This document shows, piece after piece, positions 1 through 11,200 of a DNA stretch of 64,000 bases. The stretch is taken from positions 12,524,001 through 12,588,000 of the forward strand of contig CAJFCV020000003.1 in assembly GCA_904066235.2 (NCBI GenBank), given 5' to 3'. The notes below the pieces were generated by a model. That model had not been told where the DNA came from, did no database searches, and saw nothing but the letters and a program-made list of their open reading frames with translations. Both the position numbers and the translations under genes were made by a program. Position 1 is the stretch's first letter; each line of letters opens with the position of its first letter. This stretch comes from Bursaphelenchus xylophilus. Taxonomy: Eukaryota; Nematoda; Chromadorea; Rhabditida; Aphelenchoididae.

Positions 1-326
1 GGTGGTTTTGGAGTTACGGTACTTTGAAGGCAGCCGGTACCGTATATCAAAATTTTATTTTTTCTAAAATTGACGTAGAAACCCCGCAAACCTCGCCGAA
101 ATACGTTTTCGACCCTCGCGAACATTTTTGTAACTGACACTCTTTTTGTAGGATGCGGCCTTCGACCGCTATGAGAAATGTCAAGATACCATGATCAATA
201 TAACTTTCCGGCATTCAACTTGTCTCAACTTTTGAAACCTTTTAAAAACACCTTGACATATGTGTAACAACATATCAAAAATTTAGGAAAATAAAAGGGG
301 TGGTTTTGGAGTTATGGTACTTTGAA
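1..326 (-). repeat. Inverted copy of the 298-bp repeat unit
   Basis: This stretch is the reverse complement of the tandem units at 645-1811. The 11-base start GGTGGTTTTGG recurs at 299, which gives the same 298-base period. About 320 bases of unrelated sequence separate it from the direct copies, so the whole forms a large stem-loop. It touches the window edge and may extend further left. Confidence 0.9.
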
Positions 327-644
327 TTTTGGACATACAGTACACCTCGATTTATTCTCGGCTCAACTTTACGTAGATTGTCTTAAAAACAAAATGTAAT
401 GCTCTATGTATGTTGTACGACCCTCAAAAACTATTTTCACCAGGAAACTCAGAAAATTTTGGCCTAAGCATACTGTAACATATCGTGCGCAAATAATTGG
501 TTACTGTAACAGCAAGATCAGCGATTTGTTAAATGTTTTGTACCGATTACCACGGTGTAGAGTCGTGTGTGCCATACGACAGTAAAATCTTCCAAATTCG
601 GACGTCAGCATTACAACAAAAGTTCGGTGTACTGTATGATCAAG
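327..644. other. Unique spacer between inverted repeat arms
   Basis: AT-rich sequence without a convincing open frame or repeat. It is the loop of the 298-bp inverted repeat system. Confidence 0.5.
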
Positions 645-1811
645 ATTAAAAGTACCATAACTCCAAAACCACCCCTTTTATTTTCCTAAATTTTTGATAT
701 GTTGTTACATACATGTCAAAGTATTTTTGAAAGGTTTCAAAAGCTGAGACAAGTAGAATGCCGCAAAGTTATATTGATCATGGTATCTTGACATTTCTCA
801 TAGCGGTCGAAGGCCGCATCCTACAAAAAAAGTGTCAATTACAAAAATGTTCGCGAGGGTCGAAAACGTATTTCGGCGAGGTTTGCGGGGTTTCTACGTC
901 AATTTTAGAAAAAATAAAATTTTGATATACGGTACCGGCTGCCTTCAAAGTACCGTAACTCCAAAACCACCCCTTTTATTTTCGTGCATTTTTGATATGT
1001 TGTTACATACATGCCAAGGTATATTTGAGAGGTTTCAAAAGTTGAGACAAGTAGAATGCCGCAAAGTTATATTGATCATGGTATCTTGACATTTTTCATA
1101 GCGGTCGAAGGCCGCATCCTACAAAAAAAGTGTCCATTACAAAAATGTTCGCGAGGGTCGAAAACGTATTTCGGCGAGGTTTGCGGGGTTTCTACGTCAA
1201 TTTTAGAAAAAATAAAATTTTGATATACGGTACCGGCTGCCTTCAAAGTACCGTAACTCCAAAACCACCCCTTTTATTTTCGTGCATTTTTGATATGTTG
1301 TTACATACATGTCAAAGTATATTTGAGAGGTTTCAAAAGTTGAGACAAGTAGAATGCCGCAAAGTTATATTGATCATGGTATATTGGTCATTTCCCAAGT
1401 AGTCGACGACTGCATCCTACAGAAAAAGTGTCAATTGCAAAAATGTTCGCCGTGGTCAAAAACGTATTTTGGCAAGGTTTGCGTGTCTTCCACACCGGTT
1501 TTGAAAAAAATGATTTTTTGAAATACCGTATTGGCAACATCCAAAGTACCATAACTCCAAAACCACCCCTTTTATTTCCGCGCATTTTTGGTATGTTGTT
1601 ACACACATGTCAAAGTATTTTTGAGAGGTTTCAAAAGTTGAGACAAGTAGAATGCCGAAAAGTTACATTCAATATGGTACCTTGGTATTTTTCGAAGTAG
1701 TCGAAGGCAACATCCCACGGTAAAGTTGTCAATTATGAAAATGTTCCCCATGGTCAAAAACGTAAAACGGCGAAGTTTTGTGTCTTTACTCCTTGGGGTT
1801 TTTACACACGA
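645..1811 (+). repeat. Tandem array of about four 298-bp units
   Basis: The landmark CCAAAACCACCCCTTTTA falls at 663, 961, 1259 and 1557, an exact 298-base spacing. Units two and three are nearly identical; the fourth is clearly diverged. Each unit has a ~85-90-codon open frame in the same place. Because it recurs with the unit and resembles no known protein, I treat it as a by-product of the repeat. A satellite or the end of a larger inverted-repeat element would explain the structure. Confidence 0.9.
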
Positions 1812-2554
1812 ACCCAATCTTTCTGAAAATTGTACTTACCGTAACCCCCGTATACGGTAATTTCTGAAACTAAAAATTCGTACTGACGTTCAGCTATCAT
1901 AATACAACAATTACGCAAAATATCAAAAGATTCTAAGTTGGTCGTTTTTTCGAAATGTCCGGGCCATCCTTCGAGTTATAAAAAACTCTCTTATAAAACC
2001 CATCTTATCCTATGACCTGAAGCACATCCCACTCAAATTCAACAAATTCCAAAGGTTAAATCTGTGGAAACAACTTTTTTTTTGTTGTTCTATCCATGGA
2101 AAACACCTGGATCAACCTAAAAACTCAAAAAAATCAGGTGAAAACCCCGTCAAAAAGCTGCATTCCCGACCTCCCAAGCTCTCAGAATTGCGCAATACTC
2201 TATTTCACATCATTTTATCACCTAATCAATCTAAATTCACATAAATTTTTATATAAATTCCAAGATTTTTTTGTTCGAAAAACTTTTTTCTCGAAACTCG
2301 GATAAGAAGTGATAAAATTGGGATAAAAAAGAAAGCAGGAAATGATGGAGGGTTGAAAAATTTCTTTTTCTTTTCCAGCCGAGGAGTGGGAACACCCCTG
2401 TCATTAGTTTCAAACAATATTTTTAAGCCAGGGAAATGCAAATAAAGCCTCGATTCTCAGTGTTTGCTGGACGTTGAGAGGACAAATTCCGGCTAGATTT
2501 GACACTTTTGCAGGTTTTTTATATTGAAAAATTTAAAATCATTTTAGAAAGGTT
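1812..2554. other. AT-rich intergenic sequence
   Basis: No gene, RNA or repeat is supported here. Short open frames lack splice signals and codon bias. Confidence 0.4.
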
Positions 2555-2980
2555 TGTACAGTGCAGAAAAAAAAAATTTATTTTTTTTTCAATTTGCACT
2601 GTGCGGAAAAAATCATGGTCGTTTTTTGTATGGACGGTGCAAAAAATTTTGCCAATTTCACTCCACCGTAAAAACGGATGGTTGCACTGTGCAACAGTCG
2701 CAAAGAAATTTGTTTTTTGTTATTCTCTGCACCGGGAAAAAAAGTTCATTAATTTGCACGGTGCGCCAAAAAGAAAAGTGATTTTTTCGAATGCACGGTG
2801 CATGATTATGACCAATTGCACTGTGCAGTGAAAAACGGACTGAATGCACTGTGCAAAAGCCGCAAGAAAGTTTTCGTCCAGTTCTTTGCACGGTACAAAA
2901 AGAAAAATTCAAAAAACGTGCACTGTGCGGCAAAAAGTAGGGTCTTTTTTGGTTATAATTTTAGTTTTGCACCGTGCACA
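2555..2980. repeat. TGCACNGTGCA palindrome array
   Basis: About a dozen copies of the nine-base core GCACNGTGC (centre A, C, G or T) recur every ~25-45 bases, separated by A/T-rich spacers. This is the first cluster of the palindrome family found across the window. The open frames across it consist of recurring repeat-encoded peptides such as CTVQ and are not real genes. Confidence 0.85.
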
Positions 2981-3539
2981 ATAAAAGATCACAAAAATGT
3001 AAAACCAAAATTTTTTGAATAAAAAACAACTTTAATTCGATATTCCCAGCCCCCATTCTTTTCTAATTTCCGAGCAATACGATCCAACTCATTATCTGAT
3101 CACGCTTTAATTAAAATGAATCAAAAGCTATTTGATTCGCCTTGAAATTTTCATCTCAAAAAATAGAGTTTAAAATAAACTAAAATTTTTTACCAAAACC
3201 TTGCATAAGGAACTTTTTTCCCCGAAAAATTGAACAAAAAATAGCCTCGAGGAAGTAGCAAGAATACAGAGAAAAAACGACGACTCTTGACCGCAAGCCC
3301 CCCTGAAATTCAAGAATCACACGCGTCGCAACAAAAATTTTTTATCTTTGAAACGAAACATAACTCCCGCGCACCCCCCTCTTCCTCTCCCTTGATCTGA
3401 CCCCGCCGAACTTAATCTTGTTTTTAAGCACACACAAAATGACCACCAACATGCACTTCAGACCGAAGAAAAATGTCCGCGTTTTGAGTGATTTGGGTGG
3501 GGGCGGAAAATATGAAACTGATGGACAAAAGAAGAAGAA
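2981..3539. other. Intergenic sequence, nothing recognised
   Basis: Mixed-composition sequence with an A-rich middle. I see no exon with acceptor, donor and codon bias, and no terminal repeats. Confidence 0.35.
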
Positions 3540-4056
3540 AATTATCGGTAGGGATATTGAGCTTGAAATGTCATCATTGACCATGAGTTTAGTAAATTGC
3601 CTGAGCCAAAATTCCTGGATTTTTGGACGAATATGAGATTGTCGGGAAAATAATGTGGATGTTTCGCAGTAAAATATCTCGCCTCGTCGTAGTCGCGCTC
3701 TAAATTTCCAGCCGCAGCTCGCAGTCGCAAAGCGATCATGGGTAATTCCAAGGCACAGCAAATCCACATTATTTTCCCGACAGACTGATATTACAGACAA
3801 GAGAGTGCGAAAATGAGGAGAGCGGAAAGAAAACAAGAAAATTAGCGGTCGAAATATTGGCCTTGAAATGTCATTATTAATCATGATCTTTCAGTACATT
3901 GCCGGTGGCAAAATGTTTTGATTTTTGGACAAATACGAGATTGTCGGGAAAATAATGAGGATTTGTCGCTGCAAAATGTCTCGCCATGTCGCAGCCGGAA
4001 TGATGGGCAATTCCAAGGCACAACAAATCCACATTATTTGCCCGACCGACTGATAT
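3540..4056. repeat. Two-copy tandem duplication, each copy carrying a MITE
   Basis: 3540-3635 and 3840-3935 are diverged direct copies (shared CTTGAAATGTCAT). Each is followed by a MITE-like segment (about 3634-3788 and 3936-4053) running from a GATTGTCGGGAAAATAATG-like end to a GACTGATA end. These MITEs belong to the subfamily with an AAATCCACATTATTT-type right arm. The parallel order suggests that the MITE was present before the duplication. Confidence 0.75.
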
Positions 4057-4723
4057 AAGTTCTCCTGGAAACACATACTTTTTGAGCGCACATTTTAAAA
4101 CCCTCTAAAATGAATATAACATCCGACTCCTACTTATAATATAATTCCAACTCCCGCGGTAGAATCAAAGCCAAAAATAAGCGTATTATAATGGAATATT
4201 TACCTCGTTGTAGCGAGCCTATAATATTACCGCAACTTGTTTTTGCGCGCTAAAATCCTCCTCTTCATTTCGAGGTGGGCTCAAAATCATTCAACGAGCC
4301 GAAAATGAGTCAGGAGAGGAGGATGAAAACGGAGTATTTTAGTTACCGAAAATAGTAAGGTTATGAATCAAAAGAGGCAGGCAAAAGTTTTGTTCTAAAA
4401 GTTCTCATCTATCTACGATTTTTTTGGGTCGAATTGTATTGCTCACCGAGTGTAATTACAGTTCAAACTTTGCACAACGAACGGCAAAGTTAAAAAAAAT
4501 AATTCTGAAATACTCCAAGTGAGACGCTTAGATTTTGAAACTTGGCACAAATTTAGATCAATTTTACTATCGTTCGCAAAGTCGCTGCAGTGGCGGCCTT
4601 TGCGACATGCACTGTGCGAAAACACAGTTTTACTTTACCGTGCAATTTCTTGCGATAGGCTTTTTTGGGCTGTCACACGACTTTTTCTGCACAGGCACGT
4701 CGCCGAAATCAATGAGATACGGC
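4057..4723. other. Intergenic sequence flanking the hAT-like element
   Basis: No supported gene. One isolated GCACTGTGC palindrome lies near 4609. The last eight bases (4716-4723, GATACGGC) are the left target-site duplication of the next element. Confidence 0.4.
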
Positions 4724-5552
4724 TAGACATGGCTAGTGGGCCGGGCCGGCCCGGCCCGGCCCGGCCCAGCCCCCCGGGGGGCCGGGCTGGGCCGGGCCGA
4801 ACGAGTTTTAAAGGCCCCGGGGCCGGGCCGACCTCTTCCGGCCCCCGGGCCGGGCCGACCGGGGGCCCCCGCCAGGCCCCCAATCGGCCCCCAATGATTA
4901 AAATTCTCAGTCTCAAAGCGAAAATTAGGGTTGTCAATAAAAATAAAACGCAGAGCCAAGAACCGATTGGGTTTTTTGAAGTACTTTAGGAAATGGTTGG
5001 TAATTTTTTGTTTCAAAAATTTATTGTCGATTGTTAACAAAAAAATGGGGACTTGGGTAGTACAACCCGCCAGCCCAGTTCAGCCCCCCTGGACCCAGTA
5101 TAAACCCCCTCATCCAATCTGAAGCGCCTACTCGGGATTGGGTTCTCTCGGCTACGATCATCGTTGCCTGAACCACAAACACGAATTTGGACGGTAACTG
5201 GGGTTTTGAACTAAAACGCCTGGGGTCATTTTACTCTAGTTTGCATTTTTTGTATAATTCTAATTTTTAATTACGGGGGTGTGAAATGGACAAAACAGTG
5301 GGGGTTTGAACTACCTTTCGTAGGGAGCTGAACTACCAAAGCCCCAAAAAAAATGTGTTATATCTCGCAATGAATGCAGTATTTATATTTACAGTTCGGC
5401 CCCCTGTCGGCCCCCAGCCCGGCCCGGCCCCCTGGGGGCCGGGGCCGGGCCGGGCCGAGAAAATTTGAAGGGGGCCGGGGCCGGGCCGACCCCTTCCGGC
5501 CCCCGGGCCGGGCCGCGATTTTCGGCCCGGCCCGGCCCCCCAGCCATGTCTA
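4724..5552. mobile_element. hAT-like non-autonomous element, GC-rich arms, 8-bp target duplication
   Basis: The element is 829 bp, has perfect 11-base terminal inverted repeats (TAGACATGGCT at 4724; AGCCATGTCTA ending at 5552) and is flanked on both sides by GATACGGC (4716-4723 and 5553-5560). An 8-bp duplication with short terminal repeats is the hallmark of hAT transposons. Both arms are built of repeated GGCCCGG/GGGCC palindromes, while the middle is AT-rich and encodes no transposase. Open frames through the GC-rich arms (Gly/Pro/Ala/Arg runs) are composition artefacts. Confidence 0.9.
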
Positions 5553-5560
5553 GATACGGC

Positions 5561-7451
5561 AAAAAGTGTTTTTACCTCCGACCGAACTCCACCTTTCGGG
5601 CACTATCTCGCCCGCCAAGATCGCTGGATATCTCGGGTGCACCAAAGCGCAAGCTAAAAATATCCTGCATTTATATGTGTCCAACGCACGACATGCGCAC
5701 AGAATTCAAGAAACTCTTAGCGTCGCATTTCAAACGTTTCCCTGGTGGACTTTTACGCAACATACAGCGGAACATCTGTCCCAGAAAACTTGCAGATAAC
5801 AATCAATTTCAGATGCCTTGGAGCAATTTTTTGGTCAATATAAACCTTTCTACGTTGGTACAATCCTATGACAAATAATTTTTTGCCCTTGGCAATTCGT
5901 TATACAGAACCTCGTATTCGAACCTCCAAAAAACTTTTTTTTATATTCTACGCCTTCCCTTGGCTCATTTCCTTTTTACAATTTCCAAGCCCAAAATTAG
6001 GAAACACTCAAGCATCATCCCCAATGACGTCATCCATTATCGCGCGATGACTTGTGGAAACGACACTCCGGCCTGATCAAGTCCCGCGCGCGCCTTTTCT
6101 GGCTTGCGTTGCGTATATTCCGTCCATTTTTTGTGTCATTCCCTTCGTTTGGCGCAGAAAAAGTTGCTTCATAATTGAGGGTCAGCTGATCTTTACTGTT
6201 ATTGTGACCTATAAGCGGGTTGTGATTCACGCTGCACCTTATTTTTATCTTTATCTTTTGTTGGACTGCCTCTGAACTTGAACTCTTGCAAAATGAACTC
6301 CTCTAATGTAAGTTTTGCCTGTAATTTGTCATTTGGGGTATGTAAGAGACTTTGGAAAGCCGAAAATGTGTTTGTTATAGCTAGTTTTTTTCACAAAATA
6401 GAGGGTAAATTTATCAGTCCGAAAATAGGGAGCAGCACGTCAAACTGAGATAAGCTAAAACAGTCCGGTGAATTGATTGGCAATTTGCCAAAAAAAGACG
6501 CGAAAAAACGTTTTGTCGGGGGAGAAATGGGGAATTTTTGGGGCGAGAGAGAACGTTTTTGCGTGTCTTTTTTTCTCTCTTTCTCTGCGAAATAGACGAA
6601 GTGTAAAAAACCGATAGCGAAGAGTCTATTCCGGTCACCGGACTCCTCAGTTTGACGTGAGCAGTGTTACTTCGCCGATCGCGTCGCTAAAGTGTGAGTG
6701 AAAAAGCAATTTTTTGTCGCACAACTCATTTTATCGGCAACAACGCGATGCTCTATGCGACATGGTGGACATTATTTTTTCGACAGACTGGTAAAGAAAA
6801 GATCCACCTTGTTAAGTTGTTTCAAAACTAAGACAAAACAAATTTTTGAGCTCAAAACTACCTAATATCAAACATAAAACCTCAAATCGCGTTCATAATT
6901 AGCAACTATTTCCACAAATTCGCCTTACACATAGTCTGGTTCGGTTTCTTCTCACTTTCTCCATAAAAATTTCTTTGGCGAACAAGAAAATCATAGGCTT
7001 ACACCAAATAAAAAGGGGAAATTTGGATGGCTTGTTGGCTAAATTTTACTTCGTTTTTGCTTTTTGATAGTGAAACTTATACAACGGATTGTAAGGCCCC
7101 AAAAAATTACTTTTACTGAAGAAATTCTTTGTTGTATAAAGGTTTACTTTGGCTTTTGAAATTTAAAAAGTAACTCCTTTGGCCTTTCAAAATTGTCCGT
7201 TATAGAGAGGTTTTGTTATATGGGATTTTTCTACGTGTATATATTCGAGAACGATCAACACAATTCTAGGGTTTAATCGGCCAGTTTCGAAGCGATAAAA
7301 AATGTTTTAAGTCAAATTAGAGGGAGTTCCAGATGTGACGTAACTCTTGGGGCGAAGTGCATCATCGAAAGAATTGGACTTTTTTCTCTGCGTTTGTTAC
7401 GTGGGATCGCTTGTTTTGCGTAAACAACTAGTGAGAGTCGTCACATTTTAT
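5561..7451. other. Intergenic region with a CRE-like site and a decayed MITE
   Basis: There is no confident gene. At 6025-6032 there is a perfect TGACGTCA palindrome, the classical CRE/ATF site. Around 6293 an ATG precedes a donor-like GTAAGT at 6308, so a short first exon is conceivable but unsupported. About 6646-6793 is a worn copy of the TCAGTCTGTCGG MITE family: it keeps TCGCCGATCGCGTCGCT inside and CGACAGACTG at its end. Confidence 0.4.
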
Positions 7452-7568
7452 GTCTGTCTGGAAGATAATGAGCGTTTTGTCGCATAGAAAATTGCGTGAA
7501 TATTCTTTTCTTTTCGGCGACGCGATCGGCGTAGAGACGTTTGCTCATTATTTTTCAGACAACTTGAA
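7452..7568. mobile_element. Decayed, internally shortened MITE (TCAGTCTGTCGG family)
   Basis: Starts GTCTGTCTGGAAGATAATGAGC and ends GCTCATTATTTTTCAGACA with the middle of the family consensus missing. It lies just upstream of the LTR retrotransposon. Confidence 0.7.
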
Positions 7569-7755
7569 ATTAGCTAACGAGTAATCGGAATTTCCGCTTT
7601 TCGTTGGTGTAAACCATTCATTTTCTTGTTCGCCAAGGAAATTTTTATGTAGAAGTTTAGAAGAAAACGGAAGTAGACTATGTGTAGGGCGAATTTGTGG
7701 AGATAGTAGCTAATCACAATTTTCTTTCTTATTCGATGTTAGGCAGTTTTGAGCT

Positions 7756-7935
7756 TGTGAGGCGGAACGACCGAACTGCGAGCCCGAATTCCCACGGAAA
7801 TCATCAGTTATTATTCAAATTTGATTGTACTTTCCTACGTGGGATTTCCCTATATAAGGGCCGCTTTTCACTCAATAAATCACTTGATCTCGAGCTCTAG
7901 TCTTCGTGTGTGTTGTCTCCCCGGGCCTCTCGACA
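7756..7935 (+). repeat. 5' LTR with promoter and poly(A) signals
   Basis: 180 bp, TGTGAGG...CGACA. TATATAAG at 7851-7858 is a likely TATA box, and AATAAA at 7874-7879 the polyadenylation signal used in the downstream copy. No differences from the 3' LTR were seen. Confidence 0.95.
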
Positions 7936-7946
7936 ACCACACGCAG

Positions 7947-7968
7947 TGGCGATCACCGATTCGAACTC
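7947..7968 (+). promoter_or_regulatory. Candidate primer-binding site
   Basis: TGGCGATCACCGATTCGAA begins 11 bases after the 5' LTR. Its reverse complement ends in CCA and carries a TTCGAAT-like T-loop, as a tRNA 3' end would. Eleven bases is a somewhat large gap and I cannot name the tRNA. Confidence 0.5.
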
Positions 7969-8222
7969 AGGCCCAGATACAGGTCGCGCCTGTTCCATCT
8001 GGCTGAGCTTTGAAATCCCTTTCTGTGGAAGGAAAGGATTAGTACTTCGGTGCTAAACAGTACAAGTGGTACAAGTTACCGTAGAGTACATAGTACTAAA
8101 TAGTACAAAGTCTCAAATAGAGAAAGAAAAGACATAAAAGTCTTTAAAAACCGCAAAACGCGAGTTGAAATAGTACTACAAGGTACAAATCTAAAAGTCA
8201 TCTTGGCTAGCAACCAAGAAAA

Positions 8223-11200
8223 ATGAGTAACACCCAGGCAAACCTTGGGAAGTTATGGATCTTTGATCCAACGAAGAACCGATGGGCTTCTTATGAAAGC
8301 ATGCTGAGAAGAATCTTGGCTGCTCGCACTATTGAAGCTGATGGTGAAAAGAAAGTCTTTCTTTTCAACCACATCGGTCCAGCGGCTTATGAGTCGTTAG
8401 AAGTGGCCATGAACGGTCAAAATATGGACTCCAAGTCCTTCGATGAACTCTGTAGAGTTCTCACGGGTATCTTTGAACCCAAAGGTCTCGTTGCGTCTAC
8501 GCGACACAAGATCTTCACTGCAAAACAACTGGCGGACCAAACGTCCAAACAGTTTATTCAGCAGGTAAAGTCGTGGTCTATAAAGGCTGACTTTGAGAGT
8601 GTTGTGAACACTCGCGATTTTGTCCAGGTCCAAGCAATTATCGCTGGACTGCAAGACAAAAAAGTCAAGGAAAAGCTCCTTGAAACTCCAAACTTGGACA
8701 TGACCAAGTTGGAAGAGATTGTTGAACTCGTAGAAGGTTCACAATCGGCTGCCAAAGAAATGGCTGGCTCAAACGCATCCGGCACTATCGCCAGGCTGGA
8801 TAAAAAGCGCCAAAAGAAACCCCTTTGGGGTAAATCAGGAAAGCCGAAAGGGCTTCAAGGAACTTGCTATACGTGCGGTTCCAGCCAGCACATGCAGCCT
8901 TATTGTCCAAAAAGAGGACAAAGACAGCCTCCCACAAATCAAGGGTACCAAAGACGCCAAAACGGCAGAAACAGTGGGATAAGAGCTGTCCTACCAGAGT
9001 CTAGATACGATTCTGAGGTGTCATCAGATGAAGATGATGCTTGCCTTGCCTTGGAGCAAGAAGTCGAAGTTCGCAGGGTTTCAATCCCTCCGGTCTGGCT
9101 AAAGGTCAAATTGAATGACATTGAAATAGCCATGGAACTGGACAGTGGAGCAGTCCGGTCAGTCATCCCCAAACCAGTATGGGAAAAGATAGGTCGACCT
9201 AAAATATCTTCGTATACCGGAGAACTTCATGGATATGGTGGTAAACCATTGAATGTGCTGGGAACAGCGTATATTGACGCGTCCTTTGGAAAGCACTCAG
9301 TATTGACCGAAATGGTCATTGTCCGAGACAGAAAGGGTCAAGCCCTATTCGGACGAGATCTTATTAGAGATCTCAAGGTTGATATGGGACCTCATGTCAA
9401 TCTCAATTCGGTAGCCCCTTTGGAGGCCAATAAAGAAACCGAGAATACTCTGAAAAATGAGTTTAGAGAGCTCTTTGAGCCTGGCCATGGAACCTACAAA
9501 GGTCCAGCCGTTGAACTAAAGTTCAAGAAAACACCGGAACCAGTGTTCCTCAAAAGTAGACCTGTGCCATTCGCACTTGTCGAAAAAGTATCCAAGGAAT
9601 TGGATAGATTGGAAGCCGAAGGTTCACTCAAAAGAGTGATGAATTCAGACTTCGCATCACCATTGGTAATCATTCCGAAAGCCAACAATGAAATTCGACT
9701 CTGTGTTGATTTCAAGAGGACCATAAATCCTCAACTCGATGTCGACGAGTACCCACTCCCGACTCCTGAATCGATCTTCCAGCAGCTGAATGGCGGAAAA
9801 CTTTTCAGCAAGATCGATTTAAAGGCAGCTTTCAATCAACTCAGGTTGTCAGAGAAAGCGCAAGAATATTGTACTATCAGTACCTTTAAAGGTCTGTATA
9901 GGTACACTCGCTTACCGTTTGGTATTGCGTCAGCTCCAGCGAGATTCCAAGCAACGATCGAACAGATCCTGCAAGGAATACAAGGAGTCGCTGTATATCT
10001 TGATGATATTACAGTCACTGGTCCAGATGATCAGTCCCACATACAAAATCTCAGAGAAGTCCTCAAGAGACTCCGAGATTCTGGTCTTCGACTGAAGCCA
10101 GAAAAATGTGAACTCTTTCAAGAGAGTATTTCCCTATTAGGGCATGAGTTAAATGCTGAAGGGATCAGAGCTCTGCCAAACAAGGTAGAAGCTATAACCA
10201 AAATGCCAGCTCCAAAAGATCTGAAGCAACTCGCTTCTTTTCTAGGCATGGTTCAATATTACAGTCGCTTTGTAAAAGGACTATCAGCACTCGCTGCTCC
10301 TCTAAACGCCCTCAGAAAGAAAACTGCAAAATGGCAGTGGGGTAGAAAAGAGAAAGAAGCTTTTGAAAAGCTCAAAGAAAGGTTGACTAGTACAGAATTG
10401 CTAGTTCATTATGATCCAAAGATCCCAGTTCGACTCAGTACAGATGCCTCAGACTACGGTCTAGGAGCTCAATTGGAGCATGTATACCCTGATGGAAGCA
10501 TCAAGGTCATTGGCTATGCCAGTCGAACGCTCACTCCAGCAGAGAAAAATTACGCCCAAATTGAAAAAGAAGGGTTAGGGATCCTATTTGGTGTTGAGAA
10601 GTTTTCTCAATATTTGTATGGACGAAAGTTCATACTGCAAACCGATCATGAACCATTGGTTCGAATTTTCGGTCCGAAAGTAGGTTTACCTACGGTTGCA
10701 GCAAGAAGACTGCAAAGATGGGCCATAAGGCTTATGCAGTACACATTCGAAATACAGTATGTGTCAACCGACAAGTTCGGTAATGCGGACGGGTTATCTA
10801 GACTACCCGATCCAGCAGAGAAACCTGAGAAGTTTCGTAGAATGGAGGAGAGGCATGTCTTGGCTGTTGAAGCAGAACAGTCTTGGCCGATCTCGTTATC
10901 CAAAGTCAGAAAACTCAGATCTCGTCTCAATATTCTTCCTAGACAACCTCAAAAGGTTAGTAAAGGAGAACATAAAGCGGTCAGCAAATACCGTCAGAAA
11001 CTCGCTGAAAATGCGAATAAAGGAAGACGCGAAAAGAAATTCGCTCAAGGAGATCTGGTATATGCCAGAAAGTTCAATGACCCTAGAATTCGTTGGATTC
11101 CAGGTGTTGTTTCAGAACTCATCGGTCAAAGGCTTTTAGCCATTCAAACCGAATTTGGTGTATTGAGACGCCATTACGACCAAGTAAAGCGTCGTGTAGT

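Noticed and set aside
832..1817. Recurring 72-90-codon frames
   Set aside because: They repeat at exactly the 298-base unit spacing and are most simply by-products of the tandem repeat.
4519..5040. Gly/Pro/Ala/Arg-rich frames of 100-156 codons
   Set aside because: They run through the GC-palindrome arm of the hAT-like element on both strands.
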